From Gemmatimonadota bacterium (GTDB taxonomy: Bacteria > Gemmatimonadota > Gemmatimonadetes > Gemmatimonadales > GWC2-71-9): a DNA stretch of 64,000 nucleotides. The notes under the pieces were generated by a model, which worked only from the letters and a program-made list of their open reading frames with translations, was not told the origin of the DNA and made no database searches. A program made the position numbers and the translations under genes. Positions 8,650-17,151 of the stretch are shown here, one piece after another. Position 1 is the first letter of the stretch; the number at the start of each line of letters is the position of its first letter. Location of the stretch: contig VGVQ01000005.1 of NCBI GenBank assembly GCA_016874005.1, positions 123,051 through 187,050 of the forward strand. The letters are read 5' to 3'.

Positions 8650-10407
8650 CTAACGACCGGCGATGTACCCGTTCACCTGGTCGGCGAGCACCGTCAACGG
8701 AACCGAGCCGCTCCCCAGCACCACGTCGTGGAACGACCGCAGGTCGAACCGAGAGCCCATCGCCCGCTCGGCCTGGAGGCGGAGCTCCCGGATCTTGAGC
8801 TCGCCGAGCTTGTAGGCGAGGGCCTGCCCGGGCCAGGAGATGTACCGATCGGTCTCGGTCCGAATCTCGTGGAGCGACAAGGCGGTGTTGCCCGCCAGGA
8901 ACTCGCGCGCCTGATCGCGGCTCCAACCCTTGGCGTGAAGGCCGGTGTCGACCACCAGCCGGCAGGCCCGCCACATCTCGTAAGTCAGTCGGCCGAAGTG
9001 CTCGTAGGGCGTCCGGTACATTCCCATCTCGACGCCGAGATATTCCGAGTACAGTCCCCAGCCTTCGCCGAAGGCATTGACGTAGCCGAAACGGCGAAAC
9101 GGCGGGAGGCCCTCGAGCTCCTTCGCCAAGGCGCTCTGCAGATGATGACCCGGGACCGCCTCGTGCAAGGTGAGGGCCGGGAGAGCATACAGCGGCCGAC
9201 TCGGCAGGCCGTACAGGTTGACCCAATACGTTCCAGCCCGAGGACCGTCCAAGGGAGCGCCGACGTAGCGTCCCGCCGTGTACTTCGGCGCCAGGTCGTC
9301 CGGCACCGGTTCGACGCCGTACGGCTGCCGGGGCAGCAAGCCGAAATAGGCGGGGAGCTTGGCGTCGGCGAGCTTGGCCAAGCGTGAGGCGAACGAGAGC
9401 AGCTCGTCGCCGGACTTGGGATAGAAGCGGGGGTCGGTCCGGAGAAAGCCGAGGAAGCTCGAGAAACTCCCTCGAAATCCGGTTTCCCCGATCACCCGGT
9501 CCATCTCGCCGCGGATCCGGGCGACCTCCGCGAGCCCCAACCGATGGACCGAATCCGCCGTCAGCGGCAACGTCGTGAACTTCGTCACCAGCCAGTCGTA
9601 GTACTTGGCGCCGTCCGGCCACTCGGATGCCCCAATGGTCGTCCGGGCGTTCGGGCGATACTCCTCCACCATGAAACGGAGGAACTCGCGGTAGGCGGGG
9701 ACCACGCTGTCCGAGATGACCTGACGGGCCTGGGCCCGGAGCACCGGATGCGAATCCGCCGGAACGGCGTTCGGGAAGCGGGCAAAGGGATTCCAGAACA
9801 CGCTCCGGTCGACCGAGTCCACGGCGTGGGCCGCGATGGTGCTCTCGTAGCCCTCCAAGACAACTCGTGGCATGGTGAAGCCGGTCTCGAGCCCCCGCCG
9901 GAGGTTGGCGATGTTCTCGCGGTTGTACCGCGGGTAGCTCGCCAGGCGGCCAAGGAAGTTTCGGTAGTCCGCGAGGCTCGCGAATCGGAATTGGAAGGGC
10001 TGACGCGCGAAACCAATGTGGAAGCCGTCGTCCACCAAGATCGGTATTCGGTAGCTGCCGAACTGGAATTCCTTGATCGCTTCGTCGAGCTCGGCCGCGA
10101 TCATTGCGTGGCTGACCCGGTCGTCCGGGGAAAGCTGGTCGACGGGGATCCCCTCGAGGCGAGCGGCGAAGGCTTGCCGCCGAGCGGTATACCCGGCGAG
10201 CGAATCCGGGTTGACGAAGGGAAGCAAGGCATCGTGGCGGTGTTCGCCGACGCCGGTGGCGCGGATCGGGTCGACGGCCAGCTCGAAGGCCCACCACTCG
10301 GCCATCAAGGCCCGAAACGACTCGGTCGCGCCGCTGGTCTGCCGCACGGTACATCCCAGGCCGCCGGCGGCGCCGATCAGCAGGATCCAGGCTGCTCGCC
10401 ACTTCAT
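8650..10407 (-). CDS. exported DUF885 metallopeptidase-like protein
   Basis: A 585-residue protein from ATG 10407, overlapping the stop of the GNAT gene (ATGA). The N terminus is a signal peptide ending GLGC, possibly a lipoprotein although the lipobox is not canonical. The DUF885 hallmark HEAVPGHHLQ (HExxxGH zinc site) is present near two-thirds of the length, with GEGWGLYSEYLG downstream. Both are typical of this family of predicted zinc peptidases. It is the last gene of a five-gene minus-strand operon. The TAG stop lies inside a CCTAACG motif at 8649-8655. Confidence 0.88.
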   Translation of the reverse strand: MKWRAAWILLIGAAGGLGCTVRQTSGATESFRALMAEWWAFELAVDPIRATGVGEHRHDALLPFVNPDSLAGYTARRQAFAARLEGIPVDQLSPDDRVSHAMIAAELDEAIKEFQFGSYRIPILVDDGFHIGFARQPFQFRFASLADYRNFLGRLASYPRYNRENIANLRRGLETGFTMPRVVLEGYESTIAAHAVDSVDRSVFWNPFARFPNAVPADSHPVLRAQARQVISDSVVPAYREFLRFMVEEYRPNARTTIGASEWPDGAKYYDWLVTKFTTLPLTADSVHRLGLAEVARIRGEMDRVIGETGFRGSFSSFLGFLRTDPRFYPKSGDELLSFASRLAKLADAKLPAYFGLLPRQPYGVEPVPDDLAPKYTAGRYVGAPLDGPRAGTYWVNLYGLPSRPLYALPALTLHEAVPGHHLQSALAKELEGLPPFRRFGYVNAFGEGWGLYSEYLGVEMGMYRTPYEHFGRLTYEMWRACRLVVDTGLHAKGWSRDQAREFLAGNTALSLHEIRTETDRYISWPGQALAYKLGELKIRELRLQAERAMGSRFDLRSFHDVVLGSGSVPLTVLADQVNGYIAGR

Positions 10408-11192
10408 AGATACTCCTCGATGAGGCCGACCGTGTCGAACCGCAGGTCTCGATACCAGTCGTGACTGCCCTCGGTCGCCTGCAGCACCGCGACATCCGCG
10501 CCGGCTGCCCGGGCAGCCAACAACCCCTGCGTGAGGAGGGCTCTGGCAATGCCTCGGCCGCGGTGATCCGGGTGGGTCACCAGGTTGTAGCAGCCGGCCG
10601 TCGGGCCCGGCCCCATGGTGAGCTGCAGGGCCGAGACCGGCTCCTCGCCGAGGCATCCGAGCAGGAACCAACAGGGCGATCCGGCGGAGAGGAGCCCCGG
10701 GGCGGCGCGGCGGTAGAACTCGGCGGTCGTCGGGTCGGTGGGCGAATGGCCGGCCGCGCTGAGGGCCGCGAACGTGGCCAGGTCCTCCGGGGTTGCGACT
10801 CGCCGAACCGAGAGGTCTCGCTGGGCTCGTGGAGGTTGGGAGAGATCCGCCGCCATGGCCACTTGTCGCTCGGCGAGCCCCATGCCCCTTTCCGCCAGGC
10901 GCTGACCGAGGTCGCTTGGCCGATCGCCGAGGAAGACCCACCAGGCAAACGGAAGGGAACGCTCGGCGAACCAGGCCCGGGTCTCGGCGATCCGCCGATC
11001 GACGCTCTCGGCCGAAAACCGGGCCCGGCACACCGCGTTGTAGCTGTCCGATGGCAGACCCGAGACCGTGTGGACGATGTCGGCGGCTCGGAGGACGGTC
11101 ATCCCCTCGGTCCGTGCCTGAATCCAGGTGAAGTGGAGGAGGAGGTTGTCGTCGATCGCCTCGCCCAGCCGCTCGCGAATCAGCGGGTCCAC
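10404..11192 (-). CDS. GNAT-family N-acetyltransferase
   Basis: A 262-residue protein from GTG 11192, which overlaps the end of the upstream gene by 13 bases. The C-terminal half is a GNAT fold: the acetyl-CoA loop is seen in THPDHRGRGIARALL (motif A, RGxGxA type), followed by a strand AVLQAT and the final helix and tail. The N-terminal half (about 120 residues) has no motif I recognise and may be a second, degenerate GNAT-like domain. Substrate unknown. Translational coupling on both sides places it firmly within the operon. Confidence 0.82.
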   Translation of the reverse strand: MDPLIRERLGEAIDDNLLLHFTWIQARTEGMTVLRAADIVHTVSGLPSDSYNAVCRARFSAESVDRRIAETRAWFAERSLPFAWWVFLGDRPSDLGQRLAERGMGLAERQVAMAADLSQPPRAQRDLSVRRVATPEDLATFAALSAAGHSPTDPTTAEFYRRAAPGLLSAGSPCWFLLGCLGEEPVSALQLTMGPGPTAGCYNLVTHPDHRGRGIARALLTQGLLAARAAGADVAVLQATEGSHDWYRDLRFDTVGLIEEYL

Positions 11193-12913
11193 ATCACGAT
11201 GGCGGCGCAGGAGCTGTCACGAAATTCGGCCGGTACCTGGCTTTCGCGGGAGTAGATCTCCATTGCTTCGACGTCGCTCGGGTTGATGACCCGAAGCAGT
11301 TCGGCGACGGTCCCGCTCAACTTCTGCCCGTCGATCCAGATGCTGATCCCGAAGGCGGGGCAGGTGGCGAACTCGATCTCGTCGCCTCCGGGGCGATCGA
11401 ATCCGACCCTGAGTCCAAGTGTTCCGGTGAGCAGCTGAGTGATCCTGACCGCGTTACGGCGGTCGATGTCTTCGCGGGTCAGGTACCGCCCGACTCGGCC
11501 GGCCCGCCGACGATAGAAGTCGTCGTACTTCGCGGTGTTGGCGTATTGAGGGGGCTTGCCCCATTTCCCGACCACGACGATCTCGGCGAGGATCTGGGGC
11601 AGCCGTCTGATCACGATCCGGCCCTTCCATTCGTCGCCGGCCGCGAGGCGAACCGGGGTGTACGACACTTTGTAGCCGATCTTTCGGGCCCGCACCACGT
11701 GGAGCCCGAGTGGGAGGCCCGCCATCGAGAAACGTCCGGTGCTGTCGGTCGTCGTCTGGCTCTCGGTTCCGAGGATGGCGACCTCGACCTCCCGGACCGC
11801 GAACCCGAGCGAATCCTGTACGATCCCATCCATCCGGGCGAAGCGCCGGCGAAGCTCCTCTTGTTGCTGGGCAAACGCTCTCGCCGCGACCACCCGGTCG
11901 GTGGTGTCGATGACCGCGCTGAGGTTGACCACCTCGGCGCCGTGTTCGCGAAAGGTTTCGACTCGCTCCTTGCCGTTCTTCGCTCGGAGCACATTGGGTT
12001 CGCGTTGGTACCAGAACCGAGTGATCCAGAACCCGGGATTGAACCGGTGGATCTCGATCGAGCCGCCGGAGCGGTCGGGTCGCCAGCTCTTCTCGATGCC
12101 GTGGAACGAGTAGTCGATGACCTTGAGTTCGCGACTGGCGCGGTCGAGCCAGAGGGTCCCGCTGAGCTGAACTCCGTTGCCGGGAACCGGGAGGAATCGA
12201 ACTCCGAAATAGTCGGGCCTGGTTGCCGATCCATTCACCGTTCCGAAGCAATGCGCGGTCCGGAACTGCGGCGCGAGAAACGTCCCGATCGAGGGTGCCA
12301 GCCAGGCGGTGCTGTCGCCTCGAGTGAAGTAGCCGGTCCGAAACAGCGTGGCGGCGTCGGCGGTGGCCGCCGGCCGATTGCCGCGGTCGAGGACCGTGTT
12401 GACTTCTTGGGCTTCGAGGCGTTGCTCCCAGGAAAGCCGGCGGTCGAAGCTCGTGAGACTCATCTCGACGGCGCCGAGTTGCTCGGTGGCGGCGACGGTC
12501 CGAAGGGTGCGATCGATTTCGGCCCACACCGAGGCGAGCCCATCCGGGAAGGAAGGCGCGGTGCATTCCTTGGGAGGAGCGATCAGGCTGGCCGGAAGCG
12601 CCGGGCGGGTGGCTGCGTGCAGTACGGTGATGCTATCGAGACCGGTCGGGACAACGACGGCGTAGCTGGTGTCGACGTAGCCGGGGCGCTCGACGACCAG
12701 CCGATACTCGCCGGCCGGCGCGAAAAGGCGAACTCGGGCGAAGTCGTTGGCGATGGCGGCGGCGACCGTGCCGCTATCGGTCTCGAGCCGGAGCATCGCG
12801 CCAACGACCGGCAGCCCTCGGGTTGGCTCGGCGACCCGGACTCGAAGTTCTTGAGCAGCAACAGTTTGCGAAGCGACGGCAAGTCCCAGGGCCGCCCGAA
12901 CCCACGATCTCAT
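11180..12913 (-). CDS. exported carboxypeptidase-regulatory-like protein with TonB plug-like C terminus
   Basis: The ATG at 12913 overlaps the stop of the lipid kinase gene (ATGA) and starts a signal peptide cleaved near TVAAQ, giving a 577-residue exported protein. Residues 23-110 form a CarboxypepD-reg/Ig-like beta sandwich (VVGAMLRLETDSG... PAGEYRLVVERPGY). A second such domain follows near residue 400 (DSLGFAVREVEVAILG... DSTGRFSMAGLPLG). The last 110 residues (YLTREDIDRRNAVRITQLL ... SDVEAMEIYSR) resemble a TonB-receptor plug without the barrel. Such barrel-less proteins are common in Gemmatimonadota and their role is unknown. Confidence 0.75.
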   Translation of the reverse strand: MRSWVRAALGLAVASQTVAAQELRVRVAEPTRGLPVVGAMLRLETDSGTVAAAIANDFARVRLFAPAGEYRLVVERPGYVDTSYAVVVPTGLDSITVLHAATRPALPASLIAPPKECTAPSFPDGLASVWAEIDRTLRTVAATEQLGAVEMSLTSFDRRLSWEQRLEAQEVNTVLDRGNRPAATADAATLFRTGYFTRGDSTAWLAPSIGTFLAPQFRTAHCFGTVNGSATRPDYFGVRFLPVPGNGVQLSGTLWLDRASRELKVIDYSFHGIEKSWRPDRSGGSIEIHRFNPGFWITRFWYQREPNVLRAKNGKERVETFREHGAEVVNLSAVIDTTDRVVAARAFAQQQEELRRRFARMDGIVQDSLGFAVREVEVAILGTESQTTTDSTGRFSMAGLPLGLHVVRARKIGYKVSYTPVRLAAGDEWKGRIVIRRLPQILAEIVVVGKWGKPPQYANTAKYDDFYRRRAGRVGRYLTREDIDRRNAVRITQLLTGTLGLRVGFDRPGGDEIEFATCPAFGISIWIDGQKLSGTVAELLRVINPSDVEAMEIYSRESQVPAEFRDSSCAAIVMWTR

Positions 12914-13833
12914 GGGGTCGAATTTACCCTCCGAGTGCTGGGCCGGGCTACTCGAAGCGCCCGGGGCAGGACGCTCAGGTCGAGCGGTCCCTCGACCTCG
13001 GCGAGCTCGCCGTCGATCTCGAAGCCAAGCGTACCGGAGGCGGCGAGGCGCAGTCTGGAAATGCCCCGGAACCGGACCGCCGGGTGGCTCACGTGCCCGC
13101 CGGTGTAGACGCGGGGCAGAACTACCGCGGTGGCGAGTCGGGAAATGGGGTCGATGGTCATCAGGTCGAGTTGCCCGTCGTCGAGCCGGGCGTGAGGGGC
13201 CACTCGCATTCCCGCGCCGATCGCGGGGCCGTTGACGACGGAGAGAAAACGAACCGTGGCTGGCCGGCCATCGAGCTCGAGGGACACCGGTCGGTGCCGC
13301 GCCAGGGCCGCGAGGGTCGCGAAAAAGTAGGACATCGGCCCGCCGAAGCGCTTGCCGACCCGGGCGACGATTCTGAGCACGTCGACGCTCAGGCCGACGG
13401 TGAGCGAGTTCCCGAAGAAGCGGCGGGTTTGGATGCCGCCTTCGCGATACTCCAGTCGACCGACATCGATCCAATCGACAACCGGGGTCCGGTAGCCGGC
13501 CAGCGCCGTCCGGCCATCGGCCGGGATCCCGACGTTGCGAGCCAGGTCGTTTCCGGAGCCGAGCGGAAGCCAGCCGACCGCGGCGGTGGCCCGCTCGCCG
13601 GCTCGCATCACCCCGTTGATGACCTCGTGGGAGGTGCCATCTCCGCCGGCGGCGAGGAGGATGCCCCCGTGGGGCGCCAGCCGCTCGGCCAAGGCGGTCA
13701 ACTCTCCCGGGCCACCGCTCCGATGGACCGCCAGGTCCGGGAACCACTCTCGAGCCAGCGGCTCGATCCGCCGCCATTGCCTAACGGCCGCGCCGTTACC
13801 GCTCGCGGGATTGAGGAGGATGTGGACCGGCAT
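12910..13833 (-). CDS. diacylglycerol kinase-family lipid kinase (YegS/BmrU-like)
   Basis: A 307-residue protein of usual family length. It begins HILLNPASGNG, has the nucleotide-binding GGDGT motif in LLAAGGDGTSHEVING, and GSGNDLARN, the conserved second block of DAGK-catalytic proteins. Family members phosphorylate diacylglycerol, sphingoid bases or related lipids at the inner membrane face. Twelve bases separate it from the upstream alkyltransferase stop. Its own stop overlaps the next ATG. Confidence 0.9.
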   Translation of the reverse strand: MPVHILLNPASGNGAAVRQWRRIEPLAREWFPDLAVHRSGGPGELTALAERLAPHGGILLAAGGDGTSHEVINGVMRAGERATAAVGWLPLGSGNDLARNVGIPADGRTALAGYRTPVVDWIDVGRLEYREGGIQTRRFFGNSLTVGLSVDVLRIVARVGKRFGGPMSYFFATLAALARHRPVSLELDGRPATVRFLSVVNGPAIGAGMRVAPHARLDDGQLDLMTIDPISRLATAVVLPRVYTGGHVSHPAVRFRGISRLRLAASGTLGFEIDGELAEVEGPLDLSVLPRALRVARPSTRRVNSTP

Positions 13834-13845
13834 CCGGGGAGCCGG

Positions 13846-14451
13846 CTAGGGCTGGCCGATGGTGGGGCCCTGGGCCAACGGGAGTCCGGCCAAGGCCCCC
13901 GCCGGAGCCCAGCGTGCTTCGTGGTCGAGGAGGTGTTTCTTGCGCCAGAGCCCGCCGCCGTAGCCGCGGAGCCCGCCGGAGCGTTCGATGACCCGGTGAC
14001 AGGGCACCACGATGGCGAGGCGGTTCATCCCGTTGGCGAGCCCGACCGCCCGCTGCCCGTTGCGAACGCCTAACGATTCCGCCAGATCGGCGTAGCTTCT
14101 GGTCTCCCCGTAGGGGATCCCCAGCAAGGCGCGCCAGACCCGTTCTTGAAACGGGGTTCCCCGAATCACCAAGGGCAGCCTGAACTGGTGCCGAGTCCCG
14201 GCGAAATACTCCGCCAGCTCGGTCGCGGTTTGATCGAGAACCGGGTGTTCGCCGGTCCTGGTCGGGCCGAAGGCGCGGAAGAGCCCGCCGACTTGGCGCT
14301 CCAGCCGCTCATTGGTGGCGAACTCGAGGAAGACCAGACCGTCGTCCGTCGCGGCGGCCGCCAGCGCCCCAACCGGGCTGTCGAGCAGACGGACCACGAC
14401 CGCGGCGTCCGAGCCAGGGGGCGCCAGGAGGCGCGCCAGCGCGGGCGCCAA
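13846..14451 (-). CDS. methylated-DNA-protein-cysteine methyltransferase (Ogt/MGMT)
   Basis: The DNA-repair alkyltransferase motif PCHRVI, with acceptor Cys151 as numbered from the TTG start, is preceded by the Asn-bearing helix-turn-helix segment RAVGLANGMNRLAIVV. GIPYGETRSYADLA is the usual motif before the active site. The enzyme takes the methyl group from O6-methylguanine onto its own Cys. The start is uncertain: TTG 14451 is the furthest start before an in-frame stop. A GTG about 20 codons inside, just before RLLDSPVG, would give the more typical short N-terminal domain. First gene of the minus-strand operon, divergent from the symporter. Confidence 0.9.
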   Translation of the reverse strand: MAPALARLLAPPGSDAAVVVRLLDSPVGALAAAATDDGLVFLEFATNERLERQVGGLFRAFGPTRTGEHPVLDQTATELAEYFAGTRHQFRLPLVIRGTPFQERVWRALLGIPYGETRSYADLAESLGVRNGQRAVGLANGMNRLAIVVPCHRVIERSGGLRGYGGGLWRKKHLLDHEARWAPAGALAGLPLAQGPTIGQP

Positions 14452-14511
14452 GGCATCGGCGCGGACCGGCGGGTGGGAGTCGGCACAGGAAGGAATCTAC
14501 TGGTTTCCGGG

Positions 14512-14523
14512 CCCCCCGGGGGG
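14512..14523. repeat. 12-base perfect palindrome CCCCCCGGGGGG
   Basis: A run of six C followed by six G lies between the divergent alkyltransferase and symporter genes, about 45 bases before the symporter ATG. It could act as a hairpin in either transcript or simply be a GC-rich low-complexity tract. Confidence 0.4.
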
Positions 14524-14568
14524 TATTGTTGCCCCTCGCCAGCCGCGCAATCGTCCGGGAGACCTCCC

Positions 14569-16338
14569 ATGCAACTCGTCGCTCTCGACTGGGTCATCGT
14601 GGTTCTGTCGATCGTGGTCTCGTTCGCCCCGGCCATCCTCCTGGCTCGGCGGGCCGGCGCCAACACGACCGAGTTCTTCACCTCGGGTCGGGCGGCGCCC
14701 TGGTGGCTGATCGGGGTCTCGATGGTCGCCACCACATTCAGTACCGACACTCCCAACCTGGTCACTAACCTGGTCCGGGAGAAGGGAGTCGCCAACAACT
14801 GGCAATGGTGGGCCTTCCTGCTCACCGGCATGATGACCGTGTTCTTCTACGCCAGGCTCTGGCGCCGCTCCGGGATGCTGACCGACCTCGAGTTCTACGA
14901 GCTCAGGTATGCCGGGAAGATGGCGACGTTCGTCCGGGGCTTTCGGGCCGTCTACCTGGGCCTCTTCTTCAACTGCGTCATCATGGCCACGGTCAATCTC
15001 GCCGCCGTGAAAATCGCCAACGTGGTCCTGGGCTGGCCGATGGGGCAGACGCTGCTGGTGTGCGCCGTCCTCAACGTGGCCTTCGCGGCGACGTCGGGGC
15101 TCTGGGGCGTTCTGGTGACCGACTTCATTCAGTTCGCCGTCGCGATGACCGGAGCGGTGGCCGCCGCGTACTTCGCCCTCCAGCAGCCGGAAGTGGGCGG
15201 GCTCGCCGGGCTCTTCGAGAAGCTCGACCCACAGGTCCTCGCCTTTCTGCCCGACTTCGGCGACTGGGGCCTGACGCTGTCGATCCTGATCATCCCGCTG
15301 ACGGTGCAGTGGTGGTCGGTCTGGTACCCGGGCTCCGAACCCGGCGGAGGCAGCTACATCGCCCAACGGATCCTGGCCGCCAGGAGCGAGCGCGACGCGT
15401 TGACCGGGACCCTCCTCTTCAACGTCGCCCACTACGCCCTCCGGTCCTGGCCGTGGATCATCGTGGCGCTCGCCTCGCTCCTGGTCTTCCCGACCCTCGA
15501 CGACATCGCCCGGACCTTTCCGTACGTCGATCCCAAGCTGATCGGCCACGACATGGGCTACCCCGCCATGCTCAAATTCCTGCCGGCCGGCTTCCTGGGG
15601 CTGATGGTGGCTGGGATGCTCTCCGCCTATGTCTCGACCCTGTCGACCCAGCTGAACTGGGGCACCTCTTATCTGGTGCACGACTTCTACCGCCGGTTTC
15701 TCCGCCCCGGCCGAGACGAACGGCACTACGTCATGGCCGCTCGGGTGACCACCGCGCTCTTGATGGCTGTCGCCGCCGGCGTGACCCTGGTGCTCGAGAC
15801 CGCTCGGGCGAGCTTCGACCTGCTCCTCTCGATCGGCGCGGGCACCGGCCTGCTCTATCTGCTCCGGTGGTTCTGGTGGCGGATCAACGCCTGGAGCGAG
15901 ATCGCCGCGATGGCCAGTTCGTTCCTGGTCTCGGTGGCGTTCTTCCTTGCGGGCCGGTCGGGCGTCTCGATCCCTCCGCACCTTCCCTTGCTCGCCACCG
16001 TGGCGGCGACCACCGCGACCTGGCTTCTCGTGACGTTCCTCACCGCGCCGGTCGACGATCGGACGCTGGAGCGGTTCTACCGAGCCACCCGACCCGCGGG
16101 ACCGGGATGGGCGGCAGTTCGGGCGCGGCTCGGGCTGCCGCCCGCGGCCGACAGCCTGCCCCAAGCCATGCTCGGGTGGGTGTCAGGTTGTACCTTGGTC
16201 TACGCCGCCCTCTTCGGTGTCGGCAGTCTCCTCTACGGGCACTGGACTCAAGGGCTGCTCTGGGCCGCGGTGTTGGCGGTGAGCGGAACCATCCTCTGGC
16301 GGCTCTTGCCCTCGCTCTGGGCGAGCCACGAACCCTGA
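14569..16338 (+). CDS. sodium:solute symporter (SSF family)
   Basis: A 589-residue multi-spanning membrane protein with about 13 or more hydrophobic segments. It starts at ATG 14569, preceded by GGGAGA about eight bases upstream. The SSF hallmarks are present: EFFTSGRAAPWWLIGVSMVATTFSTDTPNLV in the first helices, WYPGSEPGGGSYIAQRILAARSE (cytosolic loop) and MLSAYVSTLSTQLNWGTSYLVHDFYRRF. The family couples substrate import to sodium entry. The downstream nucleotidyltransferase and GHMP kinase, all in the same direction with short gaps, suggest a sugar substrate. Confidence 0.9.
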   Translation: MQLVALDWVIVVLSIVVSFAPAILLARRAGANTTEFFTSGRAAPWWLIGVSMVATTFSTDTPNLVTNLVREKGVANNWQWWAFLLTGMMTVFFYARLWRRSGMLTDLEFYELRYAGKMATFVRGFRAVYLGLFFNCVIMATVNLAAVKIANVVLGWPMGQTLLVCAVLNVAFAATSGLWGVLVTDFIQFAVAMTGAVAAAYFALQQPEVGGLAGLFEKLDPQVLAFLPDFGDWGLTLSILIIPLTVQWWSVWYPGSEPGGGSYIAQRILAARSERDALTGTLLFNVAHYALRSWPWIIVALASLLVFPTLDDIARTFPYVDPKLIGHDMGYPAMLKFLPAGFLGLMVAGMLSAYVSTLSTQLNWGTSYLVHDFYRRFLRPGRDERHYVMAARVTTALLMAVAAGVTLVLETARASFDLLLSIGAGTGLLYLLRWFWWRINAWSEIAAMASSFLVSVAFFLAGRSGVSIPPHLPLLATVAATTATWLLVTFLTAPVDDRTLERFYRATRPAGPGWAAVRARLGLPPAADSLPQAMLGWVSGCTLVYAALFGVGSLLYGHWTQGLLWAAVLAVSGTILWRLLPSLWASHEP

Positions 16339-16353
16339 GCTGCCCCGGCTGAG

Positions 16354-17151
16354 ATGAAGGCCGTCGTGATGGCCCGAGGTTTGGGGACCCGAATGCGGGC
16401 GCCCGCCGCCGGCGCGGACCTTACCGCCGAGCAGGACGTGGTGGCCAGCGCCGGGCTCAAGGCGATGATCCCGCTCGCGGGTGGCCGCCCGATGCTCGAC
16501 TTCATCCTCGCCAGCCTGGCCGATGCCGGGGTGACCGATGCCGGGATCGTGGTCGCCCCGGGGCACCAGGCGATTCGCGATCGGTACTCGGGGCCGACCC
16601 GCCCACGCCGGATCGCGGTCGATTTCATAATCCAATCTGATCCCTCGGGAACGGCCGACGCCGTGCTGGCCGCCGCGGATTTCGTCCAGGGCGAGGAGTT
16701 TCTGGTCGTCAACGGGGACAATCTCTATCCGGCGGCGGCGCTCCGGGCGTTGGTGAGCGATTCCGGCGGCGGACTGATCGGCTATCACCCGGAGAGCCTG
16801 ATCGCCCGGAGCAATATCGCTGCCGACCGGATCGCCACTTTCGCGCTGGCCTGGGCGACCGAGGGATGGCTCTCCGCCATCGTCGAGAAACCAGCGGCAT
16901 CCGAGGTAAAGCCCGGAGCGCTGGTCTCGATGAACAGCTGGCGATTCACTCCGCGGATCTTCGATTCCTGCCGCGCCATCGAGCCGTCACCACGCGGTGA
17001 ACTGGAGCTTCGAGACGCCGTGGTCGACGCCATGGCGCGAGGCGAGCGCTTCAGGGTCATCGAGTCCCACGATGGCGTCCTCGACCTGTCGAGCCGAACG
17101 GATATCGGGGCCGTGACCGAGCGGCTCAGGGCGTTCCGGGTCGTCCTGTGA
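16354..17151 (+). CDS. sugar-phosphate nucleotidyltransferase
   Basis: A 265-residue nucleotidyltransferase of the GlmU/RmlA-like fold. The N terminus MKAVVMARGLGTRMRAP is the nucleotide-binding loop (GLGTRM). FLVVNGDNLYP near residue 120 holds the metal-binding Asp. IVEKPA and SMNSWRF are later conserved blocks. Such enzymes join a sugar 1-phosphate to an NTP. The stop overlaps the GTG start of the kinase gene, so the pair probably acts in sequence: the kinase makes a sugar 1-phosphate and this enzyme activates it to an NDP-sugar. The sugar is not readable. Confidence 0.85.
   Translation: MKAVVMARGLGTRMRAPAAGADLTAEQDVVASAGLKAMIPLAGGRPMLDFILASLADAGVTDAGIVVAPGHQAIRDRYSGPTRPRRIAVDFIIQSDPSGTADAVLAAADFVQGEEFLVVNGDNLYPAAALRALVSDSGGGLIGYHPESLIARSNIAADRIATFALAWATEGWLSAIVEKPAASEVKPGALVSMNSWRFTPRIFDSCRAIEPSPRGELELRDAVVDAMARGERFRVIESHDGVLDLSSRTDIGAVTERLRAFRVVL

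Noticed and set aside
14497..16164. Long minus-strand open frame (555 codons) over the symporter
   Set aside because: Composition is Gly/Arg/Glu/Pro-rich with no domain. It is the antisense shadow of the SSF transporter, whose membrane segments and motifs are unmistakable.
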